A stretch of 64,000 bases of DNA from Malurus cyaneus samueli (taxonomy: Eukaryota; Chordata; Aves; Passeriformes; Maluridae), in contig CM019216.1 of the NCBI GenBank assembly GCA_009741485.1, positions 48,070,789 to 48,134,788 of the forward strand, in the 5' to 3' direction. Position numbers and translations under genes: made by a program. Of the stretch, positions 1-13,200 are shown piece after piece. The notes under the pieces were generated by a model. The model was not told the DNA's origin, did not search any database, and saw only the letters and a program-made list of their open reading frames with translations. How positions within the stretch are numbered: position 1 is the stretch's first letter; each line of letters starts with the position of its first letter.

Positions 1-595
<595 letters not shown>

Positions 596-1221
596 TAACT
601 TCAATTCCACCACCTTTTCTGAATTTCTTGTCATTACTGGAATAGTGGATGATTGTGGCATTCATTCACAAACCCTTGCTTCATGTCTTAGTTTTGAAAT
701 TCTGTTGTCATTCAGCCAGTTCAAGATACCTGCATGCAAAAATTCCAACACACAAATTTATTATTGCTCTAAGAACTACTGGCATGACACATTCTCTTTT
801 TGTGATACTCTAATATATAAGTGGTGACACAATAACAAGTTACAGCTATTGTTGTAAAAGACAAATTAAACATGAAATTGAATACAAAAGAAAAAACAGC
901 AGTAAAAATAGATTCACTGATCAGTTCAAAAAGACTCAAATCTCATCAATTTGTCTTTAACCATATTAATCAATAGACACTAGAGAACAATGAGAGAAGT
1001 TTTCTCTCCCCCCTAAAATAGTAACATGAAAATCAAAAACAGAGGTCTTAAATCTTTTTTAGGCATATAAGAATCCACTGTTGCACTGCAGAAAATTTAT
1101 AAGGGATAAAAACTCTTTGGAGGAAACAATATATAATGGAGCTCACAGCAACACAATAAGTGAGCAGCTTTTCCACCTACCTATTCCACTTCATTTTTTA
1201 TCACTCAAGCTTAACTCATGG

Positions 1222-1742
1222 AATTATAGCTTCATAGAACAATTTTGGTCGGAAAAGACTTCTAAGATGAAGTCCAACCCTTAATCTGGCATTTCTGCAT
1301 CCAGCACTAACCCCTGCTCCAAAGGGCCACATCTACGCGTTTTTTAAATACCTCCAAGGAAGGTGGCTCCACCATTGTCCTGGGCATCCCATTCCAATGC
1401 TTGACTAAGTTTTTGGTGAAGAATTTTTTCCTAATATCCAACATAGAGTTTCCCTGGTGGAAGCTTGTTTTCCCTTGATACAGGCCAAGATGCGGTCAGC
1501 CTTCTTGGCCACGTGGGCGCAGCTGGCTCGTGTTCAGCTGCCCTTGACCAGCATCCCCAAGTCCTTTTCCAACAAGCAGCATTCCAGCCACTCTGCCCCA
1601 GTCTGTGGCACTGCCTTCAATTGTGGCCCAAGGGCAGGACCTGGCCTTGTTGAACCTCCTACAACTGGCCTTGGCCCATCAATCCAGCCTGCCCAGATCT
1701 CTCTGCAGAACCCTCCTACCCTCAAGCCTTCACAAAGAGATA
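1222..1742 (-). mobile_element. CR1 LINE fragment, internally deleted, with ORF2 C-terminal remnant
   Basis: Read on the minus strand, 1742 to about 1490 matches the part of CR1 ORF2 that encodes the end of the reverse transcriptase region. Recognisable remnants are FNKAR, GAEWLECCLLEKDLGMLV and, in another frame, AKKADRILACIK. The sequence then jumps, after loss of several hundred bases of the usual coding sequence, to the near-terminal part GKNFFTKNLVKHWNGMPR and PPSLEVFKKRVD. It finishes with the short 3' untranslated region and CATAGAA-type terminal motifs near 1222-1245. Several frameshifts make it inactive. CR1 elements usually lack a poly-A tail and end in short tandem 8-mers, which fits here. 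The orientation is opposite to NKAIN2. Confidence 0.88.
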
Positions 1743-3946
1743 ACCACACTATTTTTTCTGCCTTTTTAAAATTTAATGAATGATGAATAATGAACCCAAG
1801 GAATATGCAGTTCAAGTTCTTCCTGGTGCAACAAAGTTTTTTTCTGTGTCTGTGTTGAAATAGAGCTGTGTTTCTAGATAAATTTACCCTTTTCAAGTCG
1901 AAGTAATGGTTCAAAATAACAAGCCTTTAGTAATCTGCTAGCTGTAGCTAACTACATCTGTGTTGTATTTCCATTCATGTTACTCTAAATGTGATTATCA
2001 TGGGTAAAGAGCTGCACAGTATAATTAGGGGTCAGTTTTCCAGACCTAGTGCTTGACTACTGTTCACACCACTTCACATTTCCTGTTGTGGGCATGGGGT
2101 ACTTTTTCCAATAGAAATACTAGTGTAAATTCACTCTCTGATTATGTGATTAAATGGGAGACAGAGGAATTAACAGGTACAGCTGACACATAACACAAAG
2201 GAAGAAGAGCAGACACTGCTTGGTTTTCAGCAAGCTAGCTTTAACAAACCCATGCATTAGATCAGATTTATCTCCAGTTATTAGAAATAAATTAATCTTT
2301 CCCTTCAATTTTCCTTTACAAGCACCTAAACAGTTATTGTACTTTATCTGCAAAACTATAAATAGCAACCTAAAAATTGGTTGCTTGTTTCGTTTCTGTG
2401 TTTCTGTATGTTCATAACAATGATCAAGCTAATGCTTTTCTTGGCTTTTTCACGGACTGGTGGCATTGCAGCCTGTTTATAAGGATGCCTTCTACTGCCT
2501 ACAGATAAAAAATAGACATCCAGATTCATTGAGGACCACTTTTATCAGCCTTTGGAAACATTATACTGAGTGTATTTTGTACAGCTTGCCAGCAAGCTCA
2601 CAAGGAATGGAACTACCAAAAGTTAGGCTCACATAGATGCGATATTTGTTGTGGAAAGTGGAAAGAATAAGACAGCCAAGATAAAAACTGTAAAAGTACG
2701 ACAAAACTACAAGCCACTCCCTTCTTCCCTGGGTTTATACTTTCTAAAAGCAAGTCCCATGATGGGCTGTGGAATATTTCAATGATTGCAGACAGATATT
2801 CTGCTGATGAGGCACAGAATAGGCAGATTCTCCAAGAGAACTTTTCTCCATGGGGGAATGTATCCTAGAAGCAAACAGCACCAGATTGTGCACCATACAA
2901 ATGCTGTTGCTAATTTTGTGCAAGTCAATGCAGACTTTAGATATTCAAGAGTGAAATTATGAAGAATTTTTATTTTTCCTACTACTTAAACCAAATAGCA
3001 GTTAAAATAACCAGAAGGTTACATAATCCCAAATGCCAGGCGAGTTCCCGCTGTGCATGATTGTGGCGTTCGTTGCATAATACCAGCCTTAGAACAGAAA
3101 AGAGAAATAGATGTGATGATGCACAGATATTTTTCCCGTTTCTCCCAAGAAGTCTATTTTGCTCAGGATTAATAACTGGATAAAATTTCTAGTTTAGCTC
3201 TCACTGAAATAATAGAAGATTCAGTTTGGTGGTGTCCATACTTTGACCAGTAGAATGTTCACAGTTTAGAAAAACTTCAAAAAGGGCAAAAATTATTTGA
3301 GAACAGATGCTTGGAAAAAAATGCTCTGATAAATAAAGGATTTCCTCAATTTGAATATTTAGCATGTTTGTATGCAAAGCAGGGCTGGAATAAACCAGAA
3401 TGATAATAAAGACAGAATAGTAGCCACCACCATTCCTTGATCCTATGCCACAGAGCACTTCATTGGGTGAGGCTGGTGGAAGGCTAAAGCCTCTGCAGAG
3501 CCTATGAGTAAATCAATCCTTGTATCACAGATGTGGAAAGGACCACATAATGTACATTTATGTCTGTCCTCTATGCATTCCCATGCCAGCACATTGCCTC
3601 TTGCTGGGTCGCTGTCTGATTTCTTTTCATGTTTATGGAAATCTATTTTGAAAATCTTACACTGATGTTTTACTCAGTTCTTGTGGTAGTTGCTTCTCTG
3701 AAGTGGTACACTACCAAAATCTCAGTGCCACACACCATGTTAAGTCAGTTTTTACTCTATTCTCCATATCCATACCTCCCACTTATCTCTTTTGAGACCA
3801 AACCTCATTGCTATCACTTTATCTCTACATCTTACTATCTTCCAGCAAGTTAAAAAGAGAGAGGAGTTTGGAGCGAAAAAAAGAGAACACCAGGGAGGGG
3901 AATTTCCTTCATTCATAAGTTTAGCTTTGCACGCTCACAGTGCTGC
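1743..3946. other. NKAIN2: Intronic sequence, nothing recognised
   Basis: This is AT-rich intronic DNA. A short stretch around 3520-3560 (ATCACAGATGTGGAAAGGACCAC) faintly resembles the head of an inverted ancient CR1, but the match is too short to call. No exon, RNA gene or repeat array is visible. Confidence 0.6.
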
Positions 3947-4019
3947 AAAATAAAAAAAAAAAAAAAAAAATAAAAAAAAATTAAAAACACAACAAAAAAA
4001 AAAAAAAAAAAAAAAAAAA
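3947..4019 (+). repeat. A-rich low-complexity tract
   Basis: This is a 73-base tract of nearly pure A on the + strand, interrupted by a few T and C, with a final uninterrupted run just before 4020. It lies about 80 bases upstream of a CR1 fragment. CR1 elements do not carry poly-A tails, so it is either simple-sequence expansion or the tail of an unrelated, unrecognised retrocopy. Confidence 0.9.
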
Positions 4020-4099
4020 CCACATTTGTGAGCGTGGCCTGCAGGATGCAGCAGTATGGAACTGAAGAGAACTCCTAAGGATGAGATTTGTTCTGCTTT

Positions 4100-4437
4100 C
4101 TTTGAAATCTGGGATCTGGAGTACATCTAAATATATCAAAAGAGGGTGCCAAGTGGATGGTGCCAGACTGCTTTCAGTGGTGTCCAGCAAGAGGACAAAA
4201 ACCAGTTGCCATAAACTGAAACACAGGCAGTTCCTCCTCAACACTGAGAAAGAACTTCACACTGAGGGTGGCAGAGCAGTGGAAAAGGCTGCTCAGGGAG
4301 GTCACAGATTCTTCCTCTCTGGGGATGTACAAATCCCACTTTCCTACATCACCCCCTGCATTGGCAGGGGGGTTGACTAGATGTTCTCCAGAGCTCCCTT
4401 GGTACCCTAATAATTCTGTGAATCTGTGATTCTGTAT
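4100..4437 (+). mobile_element. CR1 LINE 3' end
   Basis: The plus strand carries the end of CR1 ORF2 in degenerate form. GCQVDGARLLSVV and SSKRTKT are followed by HKLKHRQFLLNTEKE, then the HWNRLPREVV-equivalent region at about 4275-4310. The short 3' UTR has the typical GGGGGGTTGACTAGATG segment at 4369-4385, and the element ends in tandem ATTCTGTG-like 8-mers at about 4411-4436. A deletion removed some bases between the last coding residues and the 3' UTR. It is severely 5'-truncated, as most CR1 copies are, and is in the same orientation as NKAIN2. Confidence 0.9.
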
Positions 4438-7400
4438 TTCCATGGAACATCTCCCTCATTTCCAGCCTTCCCGAGCTCTTGATCAGTATCACAGCTAAAT
4501 CTGCAAAGGTGAGATCTTAGCTTCATCACACTTCGACCAGCAACAGCTATTTAAAGGTTTGCTGATACATGCAGAAAAAAAGCATCATTTTGGCCACAGC
4601 TAATTCAATATTTTTGTTGAACAAAACTAACCCTTAATGCAGCCTATGTTCACATCCTTGGTAAAACTCTCCACTTGATGCTTCTCTCCCCGGGAAGCCT
4701 CATCTGCAGAGCTACATTGTCTTGAGCATCTGGCCCATCCAATATGCTCTGCAAGGACCACGACTCTGTCTTTGTGTCTACAAATTACCAAAATGAACTG
4801 GTCTAGTGATGGCATGACTCATATTCCCATACTCTTCAGACAATAAAGTGTCCTCACTTGTGTAAAGGTTATTGATTCTTGTTGCTTGCATTAGAGAAGC
4901 TATTTCATTTCCAGCCCTACTGGGTTATCAGGGATAGATATTCTTAAATGACTGATCTCTGGAGACAACTGTTCCAGGTAAAGAATGAGGTCAGTGGCAC
5001 TAATGGGGATTTGATTTGCAGCTATTTGAGCTGCTCTCCTCATAGTATTTACAGAATGGAGGCTGAAGGGAAGTTGCCACCTCTAAGCAATAGGAGGAAA
5101 GGTGCCACTTCACCCTGGGGAGGGACAGAGTACAGCAGAGGTTATGCAGCACTGCTGATCTTGGTGTGTAGGGTCAGGGCTTGAGGGAGTTGTTGGCTCT
5201 GTGTATAAATAACATTTGCATCCCAGCCTTTTGGTCACACAGCTAAAAGGGACAGAAGATGGCAGTTTCTCAAGCACCCACACACATCAGTGTCTAATTC
5301 TAGCTACAGAGCCTATCACCATTTTCTTCATTTCCACTTTTTATTGACTCTTGTCTCACAAGAGAATATGAAAATCTTTTCATGCCAGGCCCTGAGCTGT
5401 GGCTCAGGTCAGAGGGTTCTGCTTCCAGGTCTATCACAATTTTCTTTTACAGGCATTTCATCTCTCAGTGCCTCTTCCCAAGTGCCTTTCCCTCTGAAGA
5501 GAGAGGAAAGCATGCCTATGTTTTTCATGTTCAGTTCATAAGACTCTGAACCATTTGCATAGATAGAGATCTCTTGCATCTTTCAAAAAGCCTCTAAATG
5601 TGGGGGACACCCAACATAGTAAGGCCTTTGTGTGGTACAAGGAAATTATAATGGTAATTGCATTTCATAGAGAAATGGAGCTCAGATTCTCTGCATCTTC
5701 CTTCTGTCTGTGTTTTGCTCTTTGATTATGCATGACCTGCTCTCACTGCCACAAATCTGTTCTTGCAAAAGTCAACAAATTAAAATCCATTTGTAGATCA
5801 AAACTCTGAAAATATGCAAATAAAAGATCAGCCTTGGAGATAAGTGTAACAGAATTACATATCTATTTGCTAACACAGGATTAAAAGTATTTAGTATGCT
5901 TGTCTTTTACTTCTCACACTCTCAAAAATCTATTGATTTTAGTGGAGATAAGTGCCTGCGTTATGGGAATAAGACTAATGCGAAGGCATCACCTTAGCCA
6001 GTTTGGGTTTTAGTTATATAGCCCTCGAAAAGAGGGCTATATAACACTAACAATATTCCAGTAAAACAAGTGGAGAAAAAACATTTCTTGTCTACTGTAT
6101 CTGCATTATTGATGGTAATTTACATACCAAATAAATAAAACCATAAGTAAACCGTTACATAAAAGTATTGACCCTTTCCAAAGTGATCCTGTCCACTGAC
6201 TTTTATGTGCTGTATATTAGTCTTAATTCCTTTTTGTTCCTTCCTGTATTTGTACTTGAGTATATGCTTCATGCTATCATTAAAATTATTATTTCATGCT
6301 TTAAAATTTATAATATGTAATTAACCATCCACGGTATTTACAGTAAATGTATACTGTTTGGATTTCTGCAAAGTCTGCATCATGCACAATACCTTTCAAG
6401 CCCTGATGCTGTCAGATTGATTTAAAACATCACGAAGCATAACTGCATTATTAAGATGCAATAACACAGCTATAAAGTTAGGACGCCAGCATCAAAATCT
6501 CTGTTCTGTTGCAGACTTACCATAAGACCTTTGGCAGGGTGCTTAGTTCATGCCAGTTATTATCTGTACTATACAAACAGTGGTTCTTAAATATTTCAGA
6601 AAGATGCTGCCAGGATAATTCCATTAAACATTGCAGGTAATCAAATATTATGGAAAGGTGGTCTGTGTATGTGTTTAAACATTCAGAACAGCAGAATAGC
6701 ATTAATGTTCCCTGCTTCTCTTAAGGTTTGATAATTATATTAGGATAGTCTTAAAATCCCTAATGTTAGCATAGCACAGGTGGCATTAAATACTCTCATG
6801 CCCTGGTGGAGAGATAGGAGTACTCAGTAAAATTGTGCTTTTATAAGCATGTATTCAGTGAATTGTCTACCTCTGTTTTAGATCTTCATGCTCAAATAGG
6901 TTTCTCACAGTCTACCACTTAAAGACCCTCAGCATTGCTGGCGAAATGTGATTGGGGAAAAAAAAACATGGTTCCCATCTGGATCAAGTAATCCTCAAAG
7001 TGCAAAACAAGTCAGCCAGCCCGTGTGGAAAGGAAAGGAGGAAAAGACAGGAAGGCAGAGAGGGAATACTACTTTGAGGTTTCATTGCACCTCCTGTTTG
7101 ACCATCGTCAGCTTTCTTGTAAGCATGATAAAAAGTCCTATCATTCAGAAAGATTAAACTTCTGATAAACTACCTGCTGGAAAATTATCCTAAAAGGCAA
7201 CAAAAGGTGGAAGTGTGTGAAAGTTTGAAATTTGGAAGTAGCAGACAAGAAGCTGGTGTCTCATTAGCAGTGCACTCATACTGACAGGAGGGGACAAGCC
7301 AGGTGGGACAAGCCACCGTGAGCCTTGCAAGAGAATGAAGTAGTTGAATTTCACAATTTGGAAGAAACTAAGGAGAAGAAATGGAGGGTTTAAAGCAAAA

Positions 7401-9620
7401 TGTGGAAAATAATCCCAGCAGTAGCCTTCTAGGTGAGCATTGTCAGGAGCAGAGAGAAGACAAGGCACAGGAGGAGAGGCAGGATGTTCCTTTGAAATTA
7501 ACACTCACAGAGTGAGAGATCAGAAGGGCATCAGCAGGACAGCAAAGGTTAAAGAAAGAGAGAGCTTGTAAAGATCCTGCATTTAGAGCAGGAAAGGGAA
7601 ACAAGCCTTCTGCAAGGGAAGTACAATTTATTTTTTTTCTTTCCTTCTGATTTAATTTTATTCAGGAAGATATTGATAAGGCCTGAGCAGGGAAAAAAGC
7701 TAAAAGTTCCTTCAGATACACCAGCAAGTGATAGAGCAAGACTAAAAGAATTGGGTAGCAGGAACACCAGCAGGATGGACTGCATGATAGGAGGAGAGGA
7801 AAAAGAGCAAAGGCAGGGGAGATGAGGGAGGGAATCGCAGGAATGCTTGGCAAAAACGGAAAAATAGTGTTTCTGTGGGTCCCAAAATGGGCATGAGTGG
7901 AATCAAACAAAACATGGGTTGACCCTGGCTAATCCAAGTTGAAATGCTAAAATTAAACAGGCAAGTCCCTTTGACTGAGCTGCAAAGGAACAACCTAAGA
8001 ACTTGTACTGTAGAAAAGCTTTTCACAGACTTCAGATGGATAATACTCATCTTTTAGGAAAAGTCACCTATTGACATAACTCTTGGGTTCCACTAATAAA
8101 CCAGCATATTCCATTCCTGTGCTCAAAATACATACAACACAATATGCTGGGGAAAAAAATGCAGCAAAGCTCTTGCAAAACATCAAATGTAGCAGTAAAC
8201 CTAATGATGTGTTCTTAATTTTCCAGTCCAAAGGTCTTCCCTTGGAAGGAAGCACATATTGCACATAAAAGCCCTTTCTTAGATTTGCCCTTACTAATTT
8301 TGTTCCTGCACCTCCCATTTGACAGCAGCCTCCACCCCTTCTACAGACATTCACTCACACAAATATCTTGCACATCAGCTGTCTCTTCCTGTGCTTGTAG
8401 AGTGGTGAGAATATTTATATGTGAGAAAGGAGACAAGGGCTCATGTAATTAAGTTTTGACTCTTTGAACCTAATGGAGAAAATACCATTACTTGATTAAG
8501 GCAAAGTTCTTTTCTAGGGCAATACAGTGGTTGAAAGAAAATTGATTCTTAATTATATAGATTGGTACTTTAGAAAGACAGTTTTTTCACTGTGGGACCG
8601 GGCAAAATCAGCACAATGCGAAGAGGGTATGAATCATTGTAAAGTGTTAATTTAATAACACTGTCTTGCCATGTTAACAGAGAGGCAACATCAGGTTTAG
8701 TCATCTTTAACATTGGCTCAGAGCACAATATATTGCTGTTTCTCTGTCTGACAATAATACTAAAGCATGTCATTAGTATTTTGAAGGATTGCACCAGGAG
8801 ATTTTTTTATGTCTATATGTATTATCTGTTATTGCTTCTATCAAATTTTACCTTCATTTCTTCCCTACTTCTGGCAGAAAACTGGATTGTACCCATCAAA
8901 GCATAAATGTTTTTCATAATGAGTAGGGAGTTTTGTCAGTAGAATTGTACTCATTCATTTCCCTAAAAACTTTCCTTCTTAATGAGCTGCGTTGCATAAA
9001 CTATGTAATTGTCTGAAAACAAGTTTTTTTTCCAACTCAGAAAAGACAAGTCAGCTTTAAAAAGTCTTGCCTGACCAATGCATACGGGATTGTCTCTGAA
9101 AGGTTTATTTCCCTGATGGAAAGAAAGACAACAGCACCAGTGTGATCTGAGACTGGAAGAAGCAGTTCTGCCTCTCACAGATGCTCTTGCACAAGTTAAG
9201 GCAAACTGTATGTGATTCTTTTGGAGCAGGGTTGGAATTATGAAAACAAAGATCTGCACATTGGACTCATTACTTCAAGGCCTGAGGGAAGTTTCCTGAG
9301 AATTTATTTTGACCATCTCATATGGATCCCTTCACACAGGGGACTCTGATCCTGGCTGACCCTGCAGAGATATGATACAGCAATGAGATTACGCATCCAT
9401 GAGGTTCAGCGCCTCATGGCTGTCCTGGGGCTGTGTGATGCCGGTGGTGCAGTGCTGACTAGAGATGCTTGCTTGCTCACTTGCTTCCTGCCACAGATGG
9501 CATTTAAATTATTCCTTAGTTCTGGTATGGCATAGTCCTGTTTGTATGACACTGTCACAGCATGAGAGCTGCATGTGAACATGCTCCAGTTATACACAGG
9601 TCAGATGACTTGGGCTGGAG
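4438..9620. other. NKAIN2: Intronic sequence, one strong hairpin only
   Basis: This is unique AT-rich DNA. The only distinct structure is the perfect 14-bp inverted repeat at 6013-6045, listed separately. The stretch 7190-8060 is purine-rich on the + strand, which is why its complement gives long serine/leucine/phenylalanine frames. I see no protein-coding or RNA gene. Confidence 0.6.
6013..6045. repeat. Perfect 14-bp inverted repeat (hairpin), 5-nt loop
   Basis: The arm GTTATATAGCCCTC at 6013-6026 is exactly complementary to GAGGGCTATATAAC at 6032-6045, with loop GAAAA at 6027-6031. The bases immediately outside do not pair. A perfect stem of this length with a short loop is unlikely by chance in a window this size. 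It could be the collapsed remnant of a short palindromic DNA transposon or a cruciform-forming site; no family was recognised. Confidence 0.9.
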
Positions 9621-9650
9621 CCTATTTACCTATTACCTATTTACCTATTT
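9621..9650. repeat. Short tandem repeat, TTACCTA-type unit
   Basis: About four copies of a 7-8 base unit (CCTATTTA / CCTATTA) lie in a row. It is a small imperfect minisatellite with no further structure. Confidence 0.8.
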
Positions 9651-10246
9651 AGTCTTAGTGAGCCTCTCTCTTTGAAGAGATTCTGAATAAAGACCCCAGA
9701 CCATTTGATTTTCTCTCTATACGAAAGAATTTACAAGGCAGAAAAACCTTATAACTCTTGTTTTAGATGTAATAGTACTAAGAGGAAGGGCAATAACAAT
9801 AAGCAGTGTAAGATTCTGTAATCGTAAGTGTTTCTTTACCGCATGTAGTTAAACAAAAAGCAATACCTCCTCATGCTGAAAACTCCCAGTCAAGTGCCAG
9901 GTTCACCAATGCCATTCCTGAGCTGATTTTGAAGGTACAATAAAAATGAGTGCTGCTCCTCAGAAATATTAAAAACTCCAGCCACACTACAGATATACCT
10001 CAGTGCCACCATGTTCTGTATTCTTGCTGATATTACTGCACTGACTTGTTCTGCCACATACAAAAGTGACATTTGCCATTTTGCCTCTTCTCCCCACTAG
10101 AAACCCCACTAGTCTGGGTAGAAATGAGGACTCAGTTCTGGAATTACGGTTTGGGGTTTTTTTTTCTGAATATAAGATAGGGAGTGATAAAACATGCAGC
10201 CAACCTCTTCCCTTCATTATGAAGATAAACATGTTCTTAACAAAAG

Positions 10247-10267
10247 AAAAAAAAAAAAAAAAAAAAA
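10247..10267 (+). repeat. Poly-A run
   Basis: This is an uninterrupted run of 21 A on the + strand, followed by A/C-rich sequence to about 10290. The upstream sequence does not resemble a known retroposon, so I treat it as simple sequence. Confidence 0.9.
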
Positions 10268-13200
10268 CAAAAACCAAACAAACCAGAAAAAGCCAGAACT
10301 GACTGTTTTTCCAATTTGTGTGTAAGCTCCATGTTTCATTTTTGTGTTATAAGCTCAGCTTCCTGTGCAAAGGAAGAAGTGAGCATATAAAAATATAGTG
10401 TTATGAAAACATAGAATAAACTGTTTTGCAGCTTTAGTAGTGACTATTCTGGTCACAATACCATGGTTCTGAAAATCTGTTCTGTGAAAGTCACCAAAGA
10501 TAAACGATCTCAACAACTGTAACTGAACCCGTATTGAAAGCACTGATCAATGATAGATTCCTGAAATTCTCTAAAAAAACTTGAGTGCTTCTAGTAGAGC
10601 TAATGGCCCCACTAAAAATAATATGCCTAAAGAAAATAAAAATCTGGGACATATTTAGATATCCATGATCCTTAGAGTGTGTAAAATAAAAACAATAATA
10701 TGCTATTATGAAGTCTGTGAAATTTTTCCGTATTTTCTAGCACAGACAGCTTAACAAGGCTTTTGCCTTCTAGGAAAAAAAATGTACCTTGCTCTCATGC
10801 AACTGTGTACCCTAGAACCCTAGAAAAAGTGTATGAGCCAGGCCAAGGCAATGGGGTCAGTAATATTTTTGATAACTTAAGTTTCTCTTGCAATCTCATA
10901 CTCAGATCTGATTGGGAATTTTTTTTATGGAACACGATTCTTTTGAAAAATGCATCAGCCCTGAAATGTTTTGTCTTAACTTAACAGTGTAACATTTGAA
11001 GTGTAAGCAAGTGATCTTTAACATAGGACCTGGTTTTCTGGTAGGTTTTTTTGGACTCTGGACTTTCATAATGCATTTTTATTTGGACAGGGCTCATCCT
11101 GAAAACTGCAGCGTGATTCCTCATAACATTTGACTTTCGCTACAGGCTCTCACGTGTTTTTGCTGCAGGCTGTCCTGCGTTCAGCCCAGAGCACCTCTCA
11201 CTGTCCCTGGCACTATTTGGCCGTGGGTTCAGGGGTAACACAAACCAGGGAGAATCTGTGATAGCCGAGTTGAATCTGCTTATCTTGTTCTGAGGCAGAA
11301 AAAGAGCTTATTTGTGTGAACATAAGCTGTGCTGTAGGTCAGAAGAAAATCTGTAGGTTATTTCAGCTGATACTATGTCTATATTCACTTCTGTACATTC
11401 CCAGTGTCACGGCAATTGCACACTTAGAGTCCATGTTCCCTGGACATTTAGCAATACCAACAAAAGTTAGATCTCCAGCAAGTGTTTGAGTCATGCTAGT
11501 GTTTGACCCTCAGCTTGGAGTTCAGGAAGGAAGCATGAATTGTAACCTAGTACTGGGAAAGTTAATAACATCTAGGAAAAATCTTAATTTTTTAGTGCTT
11601 ATGTAGCATGCAATACAATGTGTGCAATAAAGATCCTTTGCAGGCATGCCATAAGGATTCCTGGCTCTCTGACTTCTACAGTCCATTCTCTATGGAGAAT
11701 GGAGTCTGCGATAAATTTTTGTTGTAAAATTTCTGAAATTTCCACCTGAAGCCTAGATTTCAGGTAATATTCATGAGTGAAAAAGTCATAGTTCCATCCA
11801 ACTGAAGAAAATTACTTTCCCTTGAAATCGGAGGTTATCTGCTCTTTGCTCATGTTCTCAGTACACATCAGCCAATTCTCACCACTTCTTTGACAAATGT
11901 TATCTCCAACACTGGCTGGGCAGGTAGAGTACACATATGTGCACCTCTGATGTGTTTGAGGCGCCTTTCAAGATGTGCCCCTGAGCAGCACCATTCGCCC
12001 ACTCTGCAGCACTATTGAGACATCAGTTTTGCAGTACCCAGCTGTTTGAAACTGACTGGCATAAAGTGATTCATGTCTGCCAAAACATTAGAGCAGGCTT
12101 TTTCCCAGCAGGCAGCACACTTTTAGCACTACCTTTGAGCTCTGTCAACCTCCATTCTGGTCAGTGCACAGTAAAGGAAATAGATATTTCTTAATGTATA
12201 CAATTTAATAATGAAATGTTGGGACTTTTCCTCTGCTTTATTTTACTTCTGTACAGTCATGTTTTCTGCAAACAGATGGGCCGTGCAGGCGTAATCATAA
12301 CCTGAGGGAAAAAAAAAAAAAGCATCTACAAAGCCACAGGAGCATTTGTCTTTTGGTAACAATTGTTGCCATAGAAGGGAATTCAACATTGCCATGACAG
12401 AATTTATTTTTCCTTATATGTTCACAATGATCAAGTAGTGACATCTGGAATCTACCCCAGAGGTTCAAGTCAATAAAATATTAATAGCTGCCATTTCCAG
12501 CGAGGAGGTTGTAACAAGAACACAAGAACACAGCAGAGAAATCTCTGACATTTTTGTGCTATTGTTTTGCACCTAATCAGTTAACTATTTCTGCTTCCAC
12601 ATACTCTTCTTCTAAAGATTAGGAAAAATAAATCTGGCACTAGGATGCAATTCCCTGCCTTCCATTTAGGTAAACTGCTGTTCAGATAGCCCTGTTTTCT
12701 GTGAGTGCTCTGTTGGGAGGTGGCTACGGACACTGAAGGGGATGGATCCTCAGCTCTTTGTCCTCGCTCCCACCAAAGAGCAGCTCCGGGAAGAGCCCTT
12801 CTCACTACTCACATCTGATTCACAATTAAAACCAGGCACAGAAATCAGGGCAATGCTGGCCAGCCTCATCTGAGGTACTCATCATTTTACCAGGAGATTA
12901 TCAAGGCTTTCCTTAGTAATTTGATTCTGTGTATTCAGTCACGACAAGCAGAGATAGCTGGAGGAAGGGAAGCACTGTCAAGCCTTGCTTTAGACATCTC
13001 CATTCTTCCCGTTCCTCTCGTTCAGTGAGTAACTATTAACAGTCACTTATGCATAAGAAAAAATAATGAGGTTTAATGAATCTCCAAAGATCAGCTACTT
13101 CATAAAAGCAAATGCCACGCTTTTATCAGTAAAAGTCCTCCAAGTCCAACATCAGCAGCAGAGGGAATTTCTATTTTAAAGCAAATTGCACCCAGTTTCA

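Noticed and set aside
3515..3560. ATCACAGATGTGGAAAGGACC resembling an ancient inverted CR1 head
   Set aside because: The match fades after about 25 bases, so it is left uncalled.
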